DNA of 64,000 nucleotides from SZUA-444 sp965226565 (GCA_965226565.1 CBDDDI010000001.1:62001-126000); one strand, 5' to 3'; shown: positions 49,601 through 60,644, counted from the first letter of the stretch. The notes: generated by a model not told the origin, from the sequence alone. Program-made: numbers and translations.

Positions 49601-51542
49601 ATTTGAAATAACTACTGCTGAATCTGCAGGATTTTGTTTTGGAGTAGATAGAGCAGTAAAGATTGTATATAATGAACTTAAAACAAATAAAAAAATTGTA
49701 ACATTAGGACCACTTATTCATAATCGGGATGTTGTTAATGATCTGGAAAATAAAGGTGTAAGAGCAATTAAAGATGTTAGTGAAGCTAAAAATGAAACAG
49801 TAGTTATAAGATCACATGGTGTTTCAAAAAATATATATGAATATTTAAATGAACAAAATATTAATTTTATTGATGCCACATGTCCATTTGTCGCAAGAAT
49901 TCATAAAATTGCTTATGAAAAGTCATCAGAAGGATATACTATACTTATTGCAGGTGATAAGGATCATCCTGAGGTGCAAGGAATTAAAGGACATTGCACA
50001 AAAGATGTATATATTTTTAAAGATGTTGAAGAATTAAATGAATTAATAAAAGAAAATAAAAATTTTTCTAAAAAAAATATTGCAATTATTGTCCAAACAA
50101 CGTATAATAGTATAATGTGGAGTAAGTGTAAAACATTTGTCCAAGAACATCTTCCAAACGCAGTTATTTTTGATACAATATGTAACGCAACTTTTTTGAG
50201 ACAAGCAGAAGCTGAAAAACTTGCAAAATCATCGGATATCATGTTGATTGTAGGAGGAATGTTTAGTTCTAATACAGTGAAGTTGAAAAATATATGTGAG
50301 AAATTTTGCGAATGTTATCATATTGAAAATGCAAAAGAGCTTAAGGAAATAGATTTTTCAAAAGCAAAAAGTATTGGAATTTCTGCTGGGGCATCGACTC
50401 CAGCATATATAATCAAGGAGGTACAAACAACAATGAGTGAGATTTTAAAAAATCAAGATGAGGATTTCAATTTTGAAGAGGCTTTAGAGCAGTCTTTCAA
50501 AAAAATATATACAGGGGAAAAGGTTAAGGGCTACATAACTGCTGTTAATTCAAATGAAGTTATTGTAGATATTGGCACTAAGCACACTGGATATATTCCA
50601 CTAGCTGAAATTAGTGAAGATCCAAACGTTGCACCAGCTGATGTGTTGACTGTTGGTGAAGAAGTTGATTTAATTGTTCTTAAAATGAATGACCAAGAAG
50701 GTATCGTTACTCTTTCAAAGAAAAAAGTAGATGCTATGGTTGGTTTTGAGAAAATAGTTACAGCAAAAGAAGAAGGAACAGTTCTTGAAGGCGTAGTAGT
50801 TAAAGTAGTAAAAGGTGGTATTTTAGTTGCTACAAACGGTGTTAAAATATTTATTCCTGCATCTCAAGCTGCAGTTCGTCGTGATTCAAAGCTTGAAGAT
50901 TTGTTAAAGAAAACTGTTAGATTTAAAATTATTGAAGTTAATGAACAAAGAGGAAGAGCTGTTGGATCAATTCGTCTTGTACTTAAAGAAGAAAGATTGG
51001 CATTACAAGCTAAATTCTTTGAAGCTGCAGAAGTTGGAGCAACATATTCAGGCGAAGTTAAATCAATAACTGATTATGGTGTATTTGTTGATCTAGGCGG
51101 AGTTGATGGTTTAATTAGAAAACCTGATTTGACATGGAAGAAAATTAAACATCCATCAGAGGTTGTTTCAATTGGAGATAAAATTGATGTTACAATCAAA
51201 GATATTGATCTAGAAAACAAAAAAGTTTCTCTTGTATTTAAAAAAGATTCAGATAATCCATGGGTTCTATTTGAAAAAGAATATACTGTTGATTCTGTAG
51301 TAAGCGTAAAAATTGTTTCAGTAACACAATTTGGTGCTTTTGCTGAAATTATTCCTGGAATTGATGGATTGATTCATATTTCTCAAATTGCAAATCAAAG
51401 AGTTGAAAAAGTAGAAGACATGCTTAAAGTTGGTCAAGTAGTTGACGCTTTAATTACTGAAATCGATCTTGAGAAAAAGAGAATTTCTCTTTCAATGAGA
51501 GCATTGCTTAATGAAGCTGAAGATGAAGAAATAGCTGAATAA
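49590..51542 (+). CDS. ispH: HMBPP reductase IspH fused to ribosomal protein S1-like domains
   Basis: A 650-residue fusion. Residues 1–~285 are 4-hydroxy-3-methylbut-2-enyl diphosphate reductase, the last step of the non-mevalonate isoprenoid pathway; the three cluster cysteines lie in AGFCFGVDRAV, DATCPFV and ICNATFLRQ. Residues ~310–650 hold four S1 RNA-binding domains, for example GEVKSITDYGVFVDLGGVDGLIRKPDL and VKIVSVTQFGAFAEIIPGIDGLIHISQI. IspH–S1 fusions are common in Clostridia and supply the S1-like protein. It overlaps the cmk–plsC fusion by 11 bases and closes the long forward transcript. Confidence 0.95.
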   Translation: MSNKFEITTAESAGFCFGVDRAVKIVYNELKTNKKIVTLGPLIHNRDVVNDLENKGVRAIKDVSEAKNETVVIRSHGVSKNIYEYLNEQNINFIDATCPFVARIHKIAYEKSSEGYTILIAGDKDHPEVQGIKGHCTKDVYIFKDVEELNELIKENKNFSKKNIAIIVQTTYNSIMWSKCKTFVQEHLPNAVIFDTICNATFLRQAEAEKLAKSSDIMLIVGGMFSSNTVKLKNICEKFCECYHIENAKELKEIDFSKAKSIGISAGASTPAYIIKEVQTTMSEILKNQDEDFNFEEALEQSFKKIYTGEKVKGYITAVNSNEVIVDIGTKHTGYIPLAEISEDPNVAPADVLTVGEEVDLIVLKMNDQEGIVTLSKKKVDAMVGFEKIVTAKEEGTVLEGVVVKVVKGGILVATNGVKIFIPASQAAVRRDSKLEDLLKKTVRFKIIEVNEQRGRAVGSIRLVLKEERLALQAKFFEAAEVGATYSGEVKSITDYGVFVDLGGVDGLIRKPDLTWKKIKHPSEVVSIGDKIDVTIKDIDLENKKVSLVFKKDSDNPWVLFEKEYTVDSVVSVKIVSVTQFGAFAEIIPGIDGLIHISQIANQRVEKVEDMLKVGQVVDALITEIDLEKKRISLSMRALLNEAEDEEIAE

Positions 51543-51550
51543 TTATATAT

Positions 51551-51590
51551 AAAACCATTAGTTTGATACTAATGGTTTTTATTTTTATAG
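51551..51590 (+). terminator. Terminator of the tepA–ispH gene run
   Basis: AAAACCATTAGT pairs with ACTAATGGTTTT, followed by TATTTTTAT. Confidence 0.85.
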
Positions 51591-51603
51591 TAAATTAAAT
51601 ATG

Positions 51604-51638
51604 AAAAAAGGAAACTTCTTAATCAAAGTTTCCTTTTT
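51604..51638 (-). terminator. Terminator of the THUMP methyltransferase gene
   Basis: AAAAAGGAAACTT pairs with AAGTTTCCTTTTT; T-runs flank both strands, and it lies directly after the minus-strand gene. Confidence 0.75.
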
Positions 51639-51649
51639 AATTTTATATA

Positions 51650-52765
51650 TTATTTGAAATACATAAAAAGTTGACATTTAATCATACCGTTGTATAATTT
51701 TCTTCTTCTATCAGCTTTTTTACCAAAAAAAGTTTCAAATTCTTCATGAGGTGAAATAATATAGCATGGATTTGAAGCTGAAGGAGCAAAAGTTTGTCCC
51801 ATAATTTTGTATAATTCTTCAGCTTGTCTAAGCTCAAGTAATCTTTCACCATATGGAGGATTGCAAATAATTATAGAATTCTCTATTGGTTTATAATTTT
51901 TCACATCTTGAGTCTTAGCTGAAATTTTACTTAAAACACCAGCTTTATTAGAATTTTCTTTTGTTAATATAATAGAATCTTCGTCTATATCGTATCCATA
52001 ACTTTTAAAAGTAGCTTCTTTATTAATTTCTTCTAAAGTTTCTTTTCTAACTTTACTCCAAATATCTTTAGGAATGAAGTCCCAACTTTCAGCAAGAAAT
52101 TTTCTTCTAAGACCAGGAGAAATATTACATGCTTTAAAAGTTGATTCAATTAATAAAGTTCCTGAGCCACAAAAAGGATCGCATACTGTTGCATTTGATC
52201 TAACTCTAGCTAAATCTACAATACCAGCAGCTAAAGTTTCTTTAATTGGAGCATCATTAGATTTTTTGCGATATCCACGTTTGTGAAGTCCAACTCCTGA
52301 GGTATCTAAACAAATAGTAACATTATCTTTATGTATACTAAATTGAATTTGAATTTTACTACCTGATTCTTCAAACCAAGTAATATTATAGTGTTGTTTT
52401 AATCTCTCAACACAAGCTTTTTTTATAATTGCTTGACAATCAGGAACGCTATGAAGCTGAGAATTTAAAGAGTATCCTTTAACGGGAAAAGCGTCTTTAG
52501 AAGAAATATAATTTTCTAATGGTATTTTTTTAACACCTTGAAATAAATCTTCAAAAGTTGTAGCTTGAAATTCGGAAAGAACTATTAAAACTCTTTCAGC
52601 AGTTGACAAAGAAATATTTGCTTTAGCAACCATAGAAAGGTCACCAAAAAAGGTAACCTTTCCATCAGTAACAGTGACATCAGTGCCACCAATTTTTTTA
52701 ATTTCAAATGACAAAACGCTTTCTAAACCGAAATGACAAGGACATAAAAATTTTATTTGTTGCAT
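51650..52765 (-). CDS. THUMP-domain class I SAM RNA methyltransferase (RlmL/YpsC-like)
   Basis: A 371-residue protein: N-terminal ferredoxin-like and THUMP RNA-binding parts (about 1–155), then a Rossmann methyltransferase with motif I VCDPFCGSGTLLIE and the amino-methylating motif IICNPPYGERL. Members methylate N2 of guanosine in 23S rRNA or tRNA. Its start lies 24 bases after the end of the PBP gene on the same strand, so co-transcription is likely. The exact target base is not predictable. Confidence 0.9.
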   Translation of the reverse strand: MQQIKFLCPCHFGLESVLSFEIKKIGGTDVTVTDGKVTFFGDLSMVAKANISLSTAERVLIVLSEFQATTFEDLFQGVKKIPLENYISSKDAFPVKGYSLNSQLHSVPDCQAIIKKACVERLKQHYNITWFEESGSKIQIQFSIHKDNVTICLDTSGVGLHKRGYRKKSNDAPIKETLAAGIVDLARVRSNATVCDPFCGSGTLLIESTFKACNISPGLRRKFLAESWDFIPKDIWSKVRKETLEEINKEATFKSYGYDIDEDSIILTKENSNKAGVLSKISAKTQDVKNYKPIENSIIICNPPYGERLLELRQAEELYKIMGQTFAPSASNPCYIISPHEEFETFFGKKADRRRKLYNGMIKCQLFMYFK

Positions 52766-52789
52766 AAATATCCTTTCAAAATATATTAA

Positions 52790-55090
52790 TTATTCTTCAT
52801 TAGATTGACCACATTCATCACAATATGGTGCATTTGATTTTTTAAAGTAACCAACACGTTTACTATGAGGACAAGAAGATGTAGCTATTTTTCCTGTTTT
52901 AGTACAATATTGAGCTTCTATAACAGATGCATCAGGAGTGAATTTTTTAATCTTACTAGTATTAGCAATATCTTTAAAAATATTATTCCAAATACGAGAA
53001 GATCTATAGTTACGTTCACGTCCACTACTTGGATGTTGAGCCATTATTGCATATTTTTCTTTACTAGAAATAAGAACTTTGCCATTTTTATCTTTTGTAT
53101 CAGAATAATTATCATATCCCATACGCAAACTCATAATATAATCAGGAGTACAACCAACAGTCAAAAGATATCTGTCATCATCAGAAGTACCAGTTTTACC
53201 AATTACTTCAATAGAGTTATATATACCTTTTCTACCGTATCTTCTAGCAGTACCTACACCAAGTTCAGGAGCAAATACAGTTTTAAGCATTCTATTCATT
53301 ACCCAAGCAGAATCACTAGATAAAGCTTGTTTGCTAGCATAATTATGTTTATATATTATTTCTCCACGAGTATTAGTTATTTTTTCAATATAAGTCGCTT
53401 TATAATATCTACCTTGGTTTCCAAAAACTTGATAAGCATTAGTAAGCTCTTCTAAATTAATTGTTGCACCAGAACCGATAGCTAAAGGAGCTATACTTTT
53501 GTTAGTAGCAGGATCTAAAGTAGTAAAAGGAAATTTCTTAGTCATAAATTCATATGATTTGTCTACAGTAAGTTTAGCAGTAAGTTCAGCAGCAACAGTG
53601 TTGTTTGATTTAGCCAAATGTTCCCAAGTAGAATAATAGTTTTTAGTAACTCTACTATTGTAGTTTACAGGCCAATTTTTCTTACCTTTTACAATTTCAA
53701 AATAATTTCCTTCTCCTAAATCCTCACCAGTGAAAGGATTTACAGTAAGATGATCATCTCGATGTCTTTCAGACCAATAAGTTAAGTCTAATTCAATAGC
53801 AGGTCCATAAGATGAAAAAGGTTTTATAGTAGAACCAGGAGATATGTTAAAAGGTAAACCTGTGTATGTTGTAGCTCTATGAAGACCAAGAGATTCTGTT
53901 TTTTCTCCACGTCCACCAATAACACCTAAAACATTACCTTTGTAATCCATAATCATACATGCAGCTTGAGGTTTATATTCAAACTTTCCTTTATCTCTAA
54001 AAGTATCATCATTAGCCATTTTTTTCTCAAGCTGGTCTTGAATACTTTGATTTTCAGTAGTATATATTTTGTATCCATCATTTTTAAGAGCTTTTATTGC
54101 TTCTTTTCTAGAAATATTTTTAATATCCATTAAAATATCAATAGCTTGTCCTCTAGCAGCTTCAATAAAGTAAGACATTTGAGAAGAATTTTTAGTATTA
54201 GTATCCGAGTCAGGATCAACTTTATTGTATCCAATAGGAACAATTTTTTCTTTTATTGCAGCATCATATTCTTCAGAAGAAATAGCACCATAATCATACA
54301 TGTTTTTAAGTATATAGCTTCTTCTTGCTTTATTATTTTCTGGATAATTAATCATATTATTATTTTTTGGACTTTTAGTAATTGCAGCAATAGAAGCCGC
54401 TTGTGCAATAGTAAGCTGAGAAACATCTTTATTAAAATAAAATTTAGAAGCAGTCTGAACACCTTTCATATTATAATGAAAAGAAGCTATATTCATATAC
54501 GTTTCAAGAATTTGGTCTTTAGTATTTTTCTTCTCAACACCAAGCGATCCAAAAATTTCTTGAATCTTTTTACTAATACTTCTATCATTAAAATCCTCAT
54601 TAATATTTTTAATAATTTGTTGAGTAATTGTAGAAGCACCAAATCTTTCTCTTAAATGAAAGATTTCATTAACAACTGCTAAGAATGTACGCATAAAGTC
54701 AATACCTTCATGCTCATAAAATTTTGGATCTTCAGCATAAATAAAAGCATCTTTTACATGTTGAGGAACATCTTCAAAATCTACCCATTCCATTTTTTCG
54801 TTATTAAGACTAGCTAAAGAGTATGTTATTTCTTGTTCGCCTTTATCATTTAAAGCGTAAAAAACACTACTTTTATGAATATTATCTTTTCCAATTTTAA
54901 CTATATTAGTCTCATCCATAAATTGCATTACATAAACAGTAAGCGCAGTAGCAACAATAGAACCAGTGATAACTAAAACAAGAAATATGGAAAGAATCAC
55001 TGTACCTATGGTTTTTAATATTTTTACAGGTTTTTTATTTTTTTTATTATTTATATTTTTATTATTTTTTCTTTTTAAGATATTAGCCAT
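52790..55090 (-). CDS. Class A penicillin-binding protein (PBP1A-like)
   Basis: A 766-residue bifunctional murein synthase. There is one N-terminal membrane helix (about 27–55) after a Lys/Asn-rich cytoplasmic tail. The glycosyltransferase 51 domain has EDPKFYEHEGIDF and GASTITQQIIKN. The transpeptidase has SPGSTIKP (SxxK), AKSNNTVAAE (SxN) and GKTGTSDD (KTG), all intact. The C-terminal tail has four Cys (YCTKTGK...SSCPHSK...YCDECGQ) that could bind a metal. AGGAGG precedes the ATG. Confidence 0.93.
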   Translation of the reverse strand: MANILKRKNNKNINNKKNKKPVKILKTIGTVILSIFLVLVITGSIVATALTVYVMQFMDETNIVKIGKDNIHKSSVFYALNDKGEQEITYSLASLNNEKMEWVDFEDVPQHVKDAFIYAEDPKFYEHEGIDFMRTFLAVVNEIFHLRERFGASTITQQIIKNINEDFNDRSISKKIQEIFGSLGVEKKNTKDQILETYMNIASFHYNMKGVQTASKFYFNKDVSQLTIAQAASIAAITKSPKNNNMINYPENNKARRSYILKNMYDYGAISSEEYDAAIKEKIVPIGYNKVDPDSDTNTKNSSQMSYFIEAARGQAIDILMDIKNISRKEAIKALKNDGYKIYTTENQSIQDQLEKKMANDDTFRDKGKFEYKPQAACMIMDYKGNVLGVIGGRGEKTESLGLHRATTYTGLPFNISPGSTIKPFSSYGPAIELDLTYWSERHRDDHLTVNPFTGEDLGEGNYFEIVKGKKNWPVNYNSRVTKNYYSTWEHLAKSNNTVAAELTAKLTVDKSYEFMTKKFPFTTLDPATNKSIAPLAIGSGATINLEELTNAYQVFGNQGRYYKATYIEKITNTRGEIIYKHNYASKQALSSDSAWVMNRMLKTVFAPELGVGTARRYGRKGIYNSIEVIGKTGTSDDDRYLLTVGCTPDYIMSLRMGYDNYSDTKDKNGKVLISSKEKYAIMAQHPSSGRERNYRSSRIWNNIFKDIANTSKIKKFTPDASVIEAQYCTKTGKIATSSCPHSKRVGYFKKSNAPYCDECGQSNEE

Positions 55091-55229
55091 AAAAAGCCTC
55101 CTTTTCTTAATATCATATTATAACATATTAACATAAAAAAGTTAAGCATATAATAGATTAAAAGTGATAATTTACCAAAATAAGTAATTTGAAATTCGAA
55201 TTTTAATTAAAAACAAATAAGGAGTAACT

Positions 55230-55514
55230 ATGAAAAACACATTAATTAATTTAGTAATTATTATATTTGCAAGTTTAGTTTTATCAGTAGCTGAAGTGTC
55301 AGCAAATAACATTAGATTTAGTTCTAAATATTTTGTATTATCAGATAATAATAGTATTAAAATATATAAGACAAATGATCTTGATAATATATATATGAAT
55401 ATTGATTTAGATGTATCAACTTTACCTAAAATGGATCAAGACGAATTAAACAAAGGTATTTTTTTAAAGAACAATAAAAGTTTGCGTGAATTTATAGAAG
55501 ATTATACAAGCTAA
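55230..55514 (+). CDS. Small secreted protein of unknown function
   Basis: A 94-residue protein with AAGGAG before its ATG. A signal peptide is evident (KNTLINLVIIIFASLVLSVAEVSA, cleavage after about residue 25). The mature part is about 69 residues and includes SIKIYKTNDLDNIYMNIDLDVSTLPKMDQDELNKGI and ends FIEDYTS. I have the impression that short exported clostridial proteins share such an LPxxDxxxLxxGI...IEDYTS ending, but I cannot name a family. A CATATAATA sequence lies at 55147–55155. It stands alone between PBP and purL. Confidence 0.6.
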   Translation: MKNTLINLVIIIFASLVLSVAEVSANNIRFSSKYFVLSDNNSIKIYKTNDLDNIYMNIDLDVSTLPKMDQDELNKGIFLKNNKSLREFIEDYTS

Positions 55515-55545
55515 AAGCGATAATAATTATATTATCGCTTTAGTT
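55514..55545. terminator. Convergent terminator
   Basis: AAGCGATAAT pairs with ATTATCGCTT, followed by TAGTTTATT on the plus strand and TTTAG on the minus strand. It separates the small secreted gene from purL. Confidence 0.7.
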
Positions 55546-55547
55546 TA

Positions 55548-58500
55548 TTATTTAAAATAAGAAACGCCACTTAAAAATAATTTTTGATCTTTTATACCAG
55601 GAATATTTTTGCAAATATTCTCACCAACACGTTCGCTATGTCCCATCTTACCAAAAATTCTACCATCAGGTGAAGTAATACCTTCAATAGCCATACAAGA
55701 ATTATTAGGATTAAACTGAATATCCATAGAAGCAATATTATCGTAATTAACATATTGAGTAGCAATTTGGCCATTTTCTATCAAATTTTCTATCATAGTA
55801 TCAGAAGCAATAAATCTTCCTTCACCATGTGAAATAGCAATACTATGAATATCTCCAACTTCAGTATTCATAAGCCAAGGAGATTTATTTGAAGATATAC
55901 GAGTATTAACCATCATAGATTGATGTCTACCAATAGTATTAAAAGTAAGAGTAGGAGAATTAGCAGATGAATCTACAATTTTTCCATAAGGAACAAGTCC
56001 TAATTTAATTAAAGCTTGGAAACCGTTGCATATACCAATCATCAAACCATCACGATTATTTAGTAAATTGTGAACAGCATTTTTAATAGAAGGATTTCTA
56101 AAGAAAGCAGTAATAAATTTACCACTACCATCAGGTTCATCACCACCAGAAAAACCTCCAGGAAGCATAATAATTTGAGAATTATTAATTTTTTCTTCCA
56201 TATATTTAACAGATTCTTCAATAGCACTAGCAGATAAATTTTTAATTACAAAAGTTTCAGCAATAGCACCAGCTTTTTCAAAAGCTTTAGCAGAATCATA
56301 TTCACAGTTTGTTCCTGGAAAAACAGGAATTATTACACGAGGTTTAGCAATTTTTATTGAACAAGACTTTCTTTCATCAAAATTAAAAGATAAAGTTTTA
56401 GCTTTTTCTTCGGATTCTTTAGTTTTAATAGGAAATACAGGTTCAAGCTTAGAAACCCAAGCTCTTTCAAGTTCATTATATCAATAGTATATTCTTTAGA
56501 AGTAATTTTATAAGAATTATTTGTATAACCAATAACTTTTTCATTAGTTTCAGAGTTTTCAAATAATTCAATAATAAATGATCCATAACAAGGTTTAAAT
56601 AATTCAGTGGCAGTCATATCAGAAATAAAGTTAAATCCATATTTATTGCCAAAACACATTTTAGTAATACCTTCAGCAATACCTCCAGAAGCGCCTGTCC
56701 AAATAGCTTTAACCATTCCATTATCAATAAGTCTTTCAACTTTATCAAAACATTTTCTAACACTTTCAAAAACAGGTAAACCATTAGAATCATATTCAGG
56801 AGCAATATAAATAACTTTAGAATCAGCATCTTTAAATTCAGTAGAAACAATCTTATTACTTTTTGCAACAGAAACAGCAAAAGAAACAAGAGTAGGAGGA
56901 ACATCTATATTTTCAAAAGTTCCAGACATAGAGTCTTTACCACCAATAGCGCCACATCCAAGTTCAATTTGAGCTTTGTAAGCACCAAGAAGTGCAGCCA
57001 TAGGTTTGCCCCAACGTTCAGGATTATTTTGAGTTCTTTCAAAATATTCTTGGAAAGATAACCAGCATTTATTGTAACTACCACCCGCAGCAACAACTTT
57101 AGAAATTGATTCTACAACAGAAAGCATAGCTCCATGATAAGGACTTAGTTCACTAATATAAGGATTAAAACCCCAACCCATTAAAGAACAAGTTTTTGTT
57201 TCACCATTAATAACAGGAATTTTAGCAGCCATAGCTTGAGAAGGAGTAGTTTGATATTTACCGCCAAAAGGCATTAATATAGTACCAGCACCAATTGTTG
57301 AATCAAATCTTTCTACAAGTCCTTTTTGAGAACATACATTAAGATTTGACATAACATCAAACCAGCTCTCTTTAGAATTTGTAGTAGGTCCAACAGATCC
57401 AACATAAGGAGTGTTAATAATAACATCAGTGTATTTGCTAGCACCATTAGAATTCAAAAATTCTCTTGATAAATCAACAATTGTGTTATTATTCCAAGTC
57501 ATTCTAAGTCTAGGTTCTTCAGTAACAATAGCAACAACAGTAGATAGTAGATTTTCTTTTTCAGCTTCTTCCATAAAGCTTTCTACATCATTTCTGTCTA
57601 CAACAACAGCCATACGTTCTTGTGATTCAGAAATAGCAATTTCAGTTCCATCAAGACCGTCATATTTTTTAGGAACCTTGTCCAAATTAATAATCAAACC
57701 ATCAGTAAGTTCACCAATTGCAACACTAACTCCTCCAGCACCAAAATCATTACAACGTTTAATCATTTTAGTAACATCAGGATTTCTAAACAATCTTTGG
57801 ATTTTACGTTCTTCAGGAGCATTACCTTTTTGAACTTCAGCGCCACAATTTGTTAATGAATCAGTAGTATGAGATTTAGAAGAACCAGTTGCTCCACCAC
57901 AACCATCACGTCCAGTTTTTCCACCAAGAAGAATAACAACATCTCCATCAACAGGAGCTTCTCTGCGAACATTTGAAGCAGGAGCAGCACCAATAACAGC
58001 ACCAATTTCCATACGTTTAGCTATATAACCAGGATGATAAACCTCACTAACATGACCAGTAGCAAGACCAATTTGGTTGCCATAAGAGCTGTATCCTTGA
58101 GCAGCACCAACAGTAATTTTTCTTTGAGGTAATTTTCCAGGAATAGTATCAACAACAGGAACAAGAGGATTAGAAGCGCCAGTAACTCTCATAGCCTGAT
58201 AAACATAAGAACGTCCAGAAAGAGGATCTCTTATAGCACCACCAAGACAAGTAGCAGCGCCACCAAAAGGTTCAATTTCAGTTGGATGGTTATGAGTTTC
58301 ATTTTTAAACATCAAAAGCCAATCTTCATCAACACCATCAACATCAACAGTAATTTTAACTGAGCAAGCATTAATTTCTTCTGATTCATCAAGAGAATCA
58401 AGCAAACCTTCATATTTAAGTTTTTTAGCACCAATAACAGCTAAATCCATTAAAGTAATAGGCTTATTTTTGCCAGAATAAAGTTCTCTTCTAGTTTTTA

Positions 58501-59257
58501 AATATTCATTGTAAGTTTGTTTAATATAATCTGGTTCAATTTCAACTTTGTCAATAATTGTAGAAAAAGTAGTGTGTCTACAATGATCAGACCAATAAGT
58601 ATCAATCATTCTAATTTCTGTAATAGTAGGATTTCTTTGTTCAATATTTGCAAAATATTGTTTACAGAATTTAATATCTTCAAAATCCATTGCAAGTCCG
58701 TAATATGCAATAAATTTTTGCAAATCTTCATCAGTTGCATAAATAAATCCGTCAAGAGTTTCAACAGTAGTAGGGATTTCATATGAAGCTTTTAATGTTT
58801 TTGGTAATTCAAGAGTAGCTTCACGGCTTTCAACTGGATTAATTAAGTAATCTTTAATTTTTTCAAAATTATCATCAGATATCTTACCTGATAAAATATA
58901 AAGTTTTGCTGATTTAATAATAGGTCTTTCACTTTTATTAAGTAAAGAAATACATTGAGCAGCAGAATCAGCTCTTTGATCAAATTGACCTGGAAGGTAT
59001 TCTACAGCAAAAATTTGTTCATCAACAAATACTTCAGGTGATTCATGATAAATAATATCAACAGTAGGTTCAGAAAACACAGTAGAAATAGATTTTTCAA
59101 AATCTTGAGAAGATATATTTTCTGCGTCATATCTGTTAACAATTCTAAGACCAGTTAATTCATCAATACGTAATGCAGTTTTAATATCTTTTAAAATCGA
59201 CTTAGCTTCAACGGCGTATGCAGGTTTTTTTTCAACAAAAATACGAAATACGGACAT
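55548..59257 (-). CDS. purL: Phosphoribosylformylglycinamidine synthase, full-length (one frameshift as sequenced)
   Basis: The large one-chain FGAM synthase (about 1,236 residues when corrected) that converts FGAR, ATP and glutamine to FGAM in purine synthesis. The ATG at 59257 (MSVFRIFVEKKPAY) has AAGGAG upstream. The synthase part shows WSDHCRHTTF, FKNETHNHPTEIEPFGGAATCLGG and GGKTGRDGCGGATG. The glutaminase part has LPGGFSGGDEPDG, IGICNGFQALIKLGL (nucleophile Cys) and AISHGEGRF. At 56474–56480 the frame breaks; one more T on the plus strand (A in the mRNA, giving GATATAAATGAACTT) joins TIDINELERAWVSKLEP to the glutaminase frame. A sequencing error at a short homopolymer is likeliest. Confidence 0.92.
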
Positions 59258-59274
59258 TTTCAAACTCCTTATAA

Positions 59275-60573
59275 TTAGTCAATAAATTGGCCAATACAAT
59301 AATTTTTTTTCAATTCAATTATTTTAACATATTTTTCTGTATTTTTCAAACTATAATTAACGTCATTTCGTACAATTTTAACTTTCAAATAATTGGCTGT
59401 ATGTCCAATATATACGCCATCATCAGAAATAGTTTCAATTAAAACAGAGACTTTTTTACCTAGCTGATTTTGCAAGAAATTTTCTTGTGATTTTTGAACA
59501 GCTTCCGTCATGATTTTAGCACGAGTCTTTTTTATAGATTTTTCTATTTGATTTGGCATTTTTGCAGCAACAGTACCTTCTCTAATTGAGTATGGAAAAA
59601 TATGAGCCTGAGCAAATTGCATTTTTTTAGCAAATTTAACTGATTCATTAAAATCTTCCTCTGTTTCATTTGGAAAACCAACCATAATATCTGTAGTAAT
59701 TGCACAGTCTTCAAAACAGCTTCTAAGTTTTGTAGCAATTTGGTAATATTGCTCAGAAGTATATTTTCTATTCATAGCTTTAAGAGTTTTGTCACAACCA
59801 CTTTGTAAAGAAAGATGAAATTGAGGACAAAGTTTTTTCTGTTTAGACATTCTTTCAATATCTTCATTACTTAATAATTCAGCTTCTAAAGAACCAAGTC
59901 TAACTCTTTTAATACCATCAATAGAACAAGCAGCTTCAACAGCATCAACAAGTCTTAAACCAAATTCTCGTCCATAACAAGATAAATTAATACCAACTAA
60001 AACAATTTCTTTGTGATTTGATTTTGCAAGAGCTTCAATTTCAGCCTTAAGTTCATCAATAGGTTTAGAACGAATAAAACCACGAGCATAAGGAATAATA
60101 CAATAAGTACAATATTGATTACAACCATCTTGAATTTTAATATAAGCTCTAGTTTTGTTAAAATCTGAAATTTTCATTTTTTCAAATTTCTCTTCCTTTG
60201 TATGAGGAAGGATATCAATAATTTTTTTTCGGTTAATCAAAAATTTTTCTACATGATCTGGAATACTGTTTTTGTTGCTGCTACCAGTAATTATATCTAC
60301 ATTATTCATTGCTTGCGCATCTTCTTGAAAAGCCTGAGGAAAACAACCAGTTAAAACCACAATAGAAGATGGGCGTTCATGTTTAATTTTATTTAAATAT
60401 TGTCTGCATTTTCTGTCAGACATTGAAGTAACAGTACAAGTGTTTATAATAAAAATATCTCCTTCAGAGATGTTTTCAGTGGTATCAAAACCTTTTTTAA
60501 TAAAATTTTGTTTAATATTTTCTGTTTCATATTGATTTACTTTGCAACCAAAAGTGTAAAAGTGTACTTTCAT
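59275..60573 (-). CDS. mtaB: tRNA (t6A37)-methylthiotransferase MtaB
   Basis: A 432-residue radical SAM enzyme that adds a methylthio group to N6-threonylcarbamoyladenosine in tRNA. The ATG at 60573 (MKVHFYTFGCKVNQYE) has GAGGA upstream, and the family starts here. The N-terminal cluster-binding domain has CKVNQYE, NTCTVT and LTGCFPQ; the radical SAM motif is GCNQYCTYCIIPYARG; the C-terminal TRAM-type RNA-binding domain follows. It is expected to be transcribed with purL, 17 bases downstream. Confidence 0.93.
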   Translation of the reverse strand: MKVHFYTFGCKVNQYETENIKQNFIKKGFDTTENISEGDIFIINTCTVTSMSDRKCRQYLNKIKHERPSSIVVLTGCFPQAFQEDAQAMNNVDIITGSSNKNSIPDHVEKFLINRKKIIDILPHTKEEKFEKMKISDFNKTRAYIKIQDGCNQYCTYCIIPYARGFIRSKPIDELKAEIEALAKSNHKEIVLVGINLSCYGREFGLRLVDAVEAACSIDGIKRVRLGSLEAELLSNEDIERMSKQKKLCPQFHLSLQSGCDKTLKAMNRKYTSEQYYQIATKLRSCFEDCAITTDIMVGFPNETEEDFNESVKFAKKMQFAQAHIFPYSIREGTVAAKMPNQIEKSIKKTRAKIMTEAVQKSQENFLQNQLGKKVSVLIETISDDGVYIGHTANYLKVKIVRNDVNYSLKNTEKYVKIIELKKNYCIGQFID

Positions 60574-60644
60574 TAGAATCCTCGCTAACTTTAACATTGT
60601 TATTTTGCACAATAATTATTTAAGATTTTCTATGTGTGTGACAT

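Noticed and set aside
52865..53323. 152-codon plus-strand frame near the PBP C-terminus
   Set aside because: It is antisense to the PBP transpeptidase domain, with Ser/Ile/Arg-rich shadow composition.
54146..54655. 169-codon plus-strand frame opposite the PBP gene
   Set aside because: Biased Ser/Arg/Ile composition typical of a shadow frame; the PBP on the other strand has all domain motifs.
57411..57833. 140-codon plus-strand frame opposite purL
   Set aside because: Shadow frame; no ribosome site and the purL motifs are continuous on the other strand.
59258..59274. Purine riboswitch before purL
   Set aside because: Only 17 bases separate mtaB and purL, and the mtaB leader (60574–60644) shows no purine-aptamer core.
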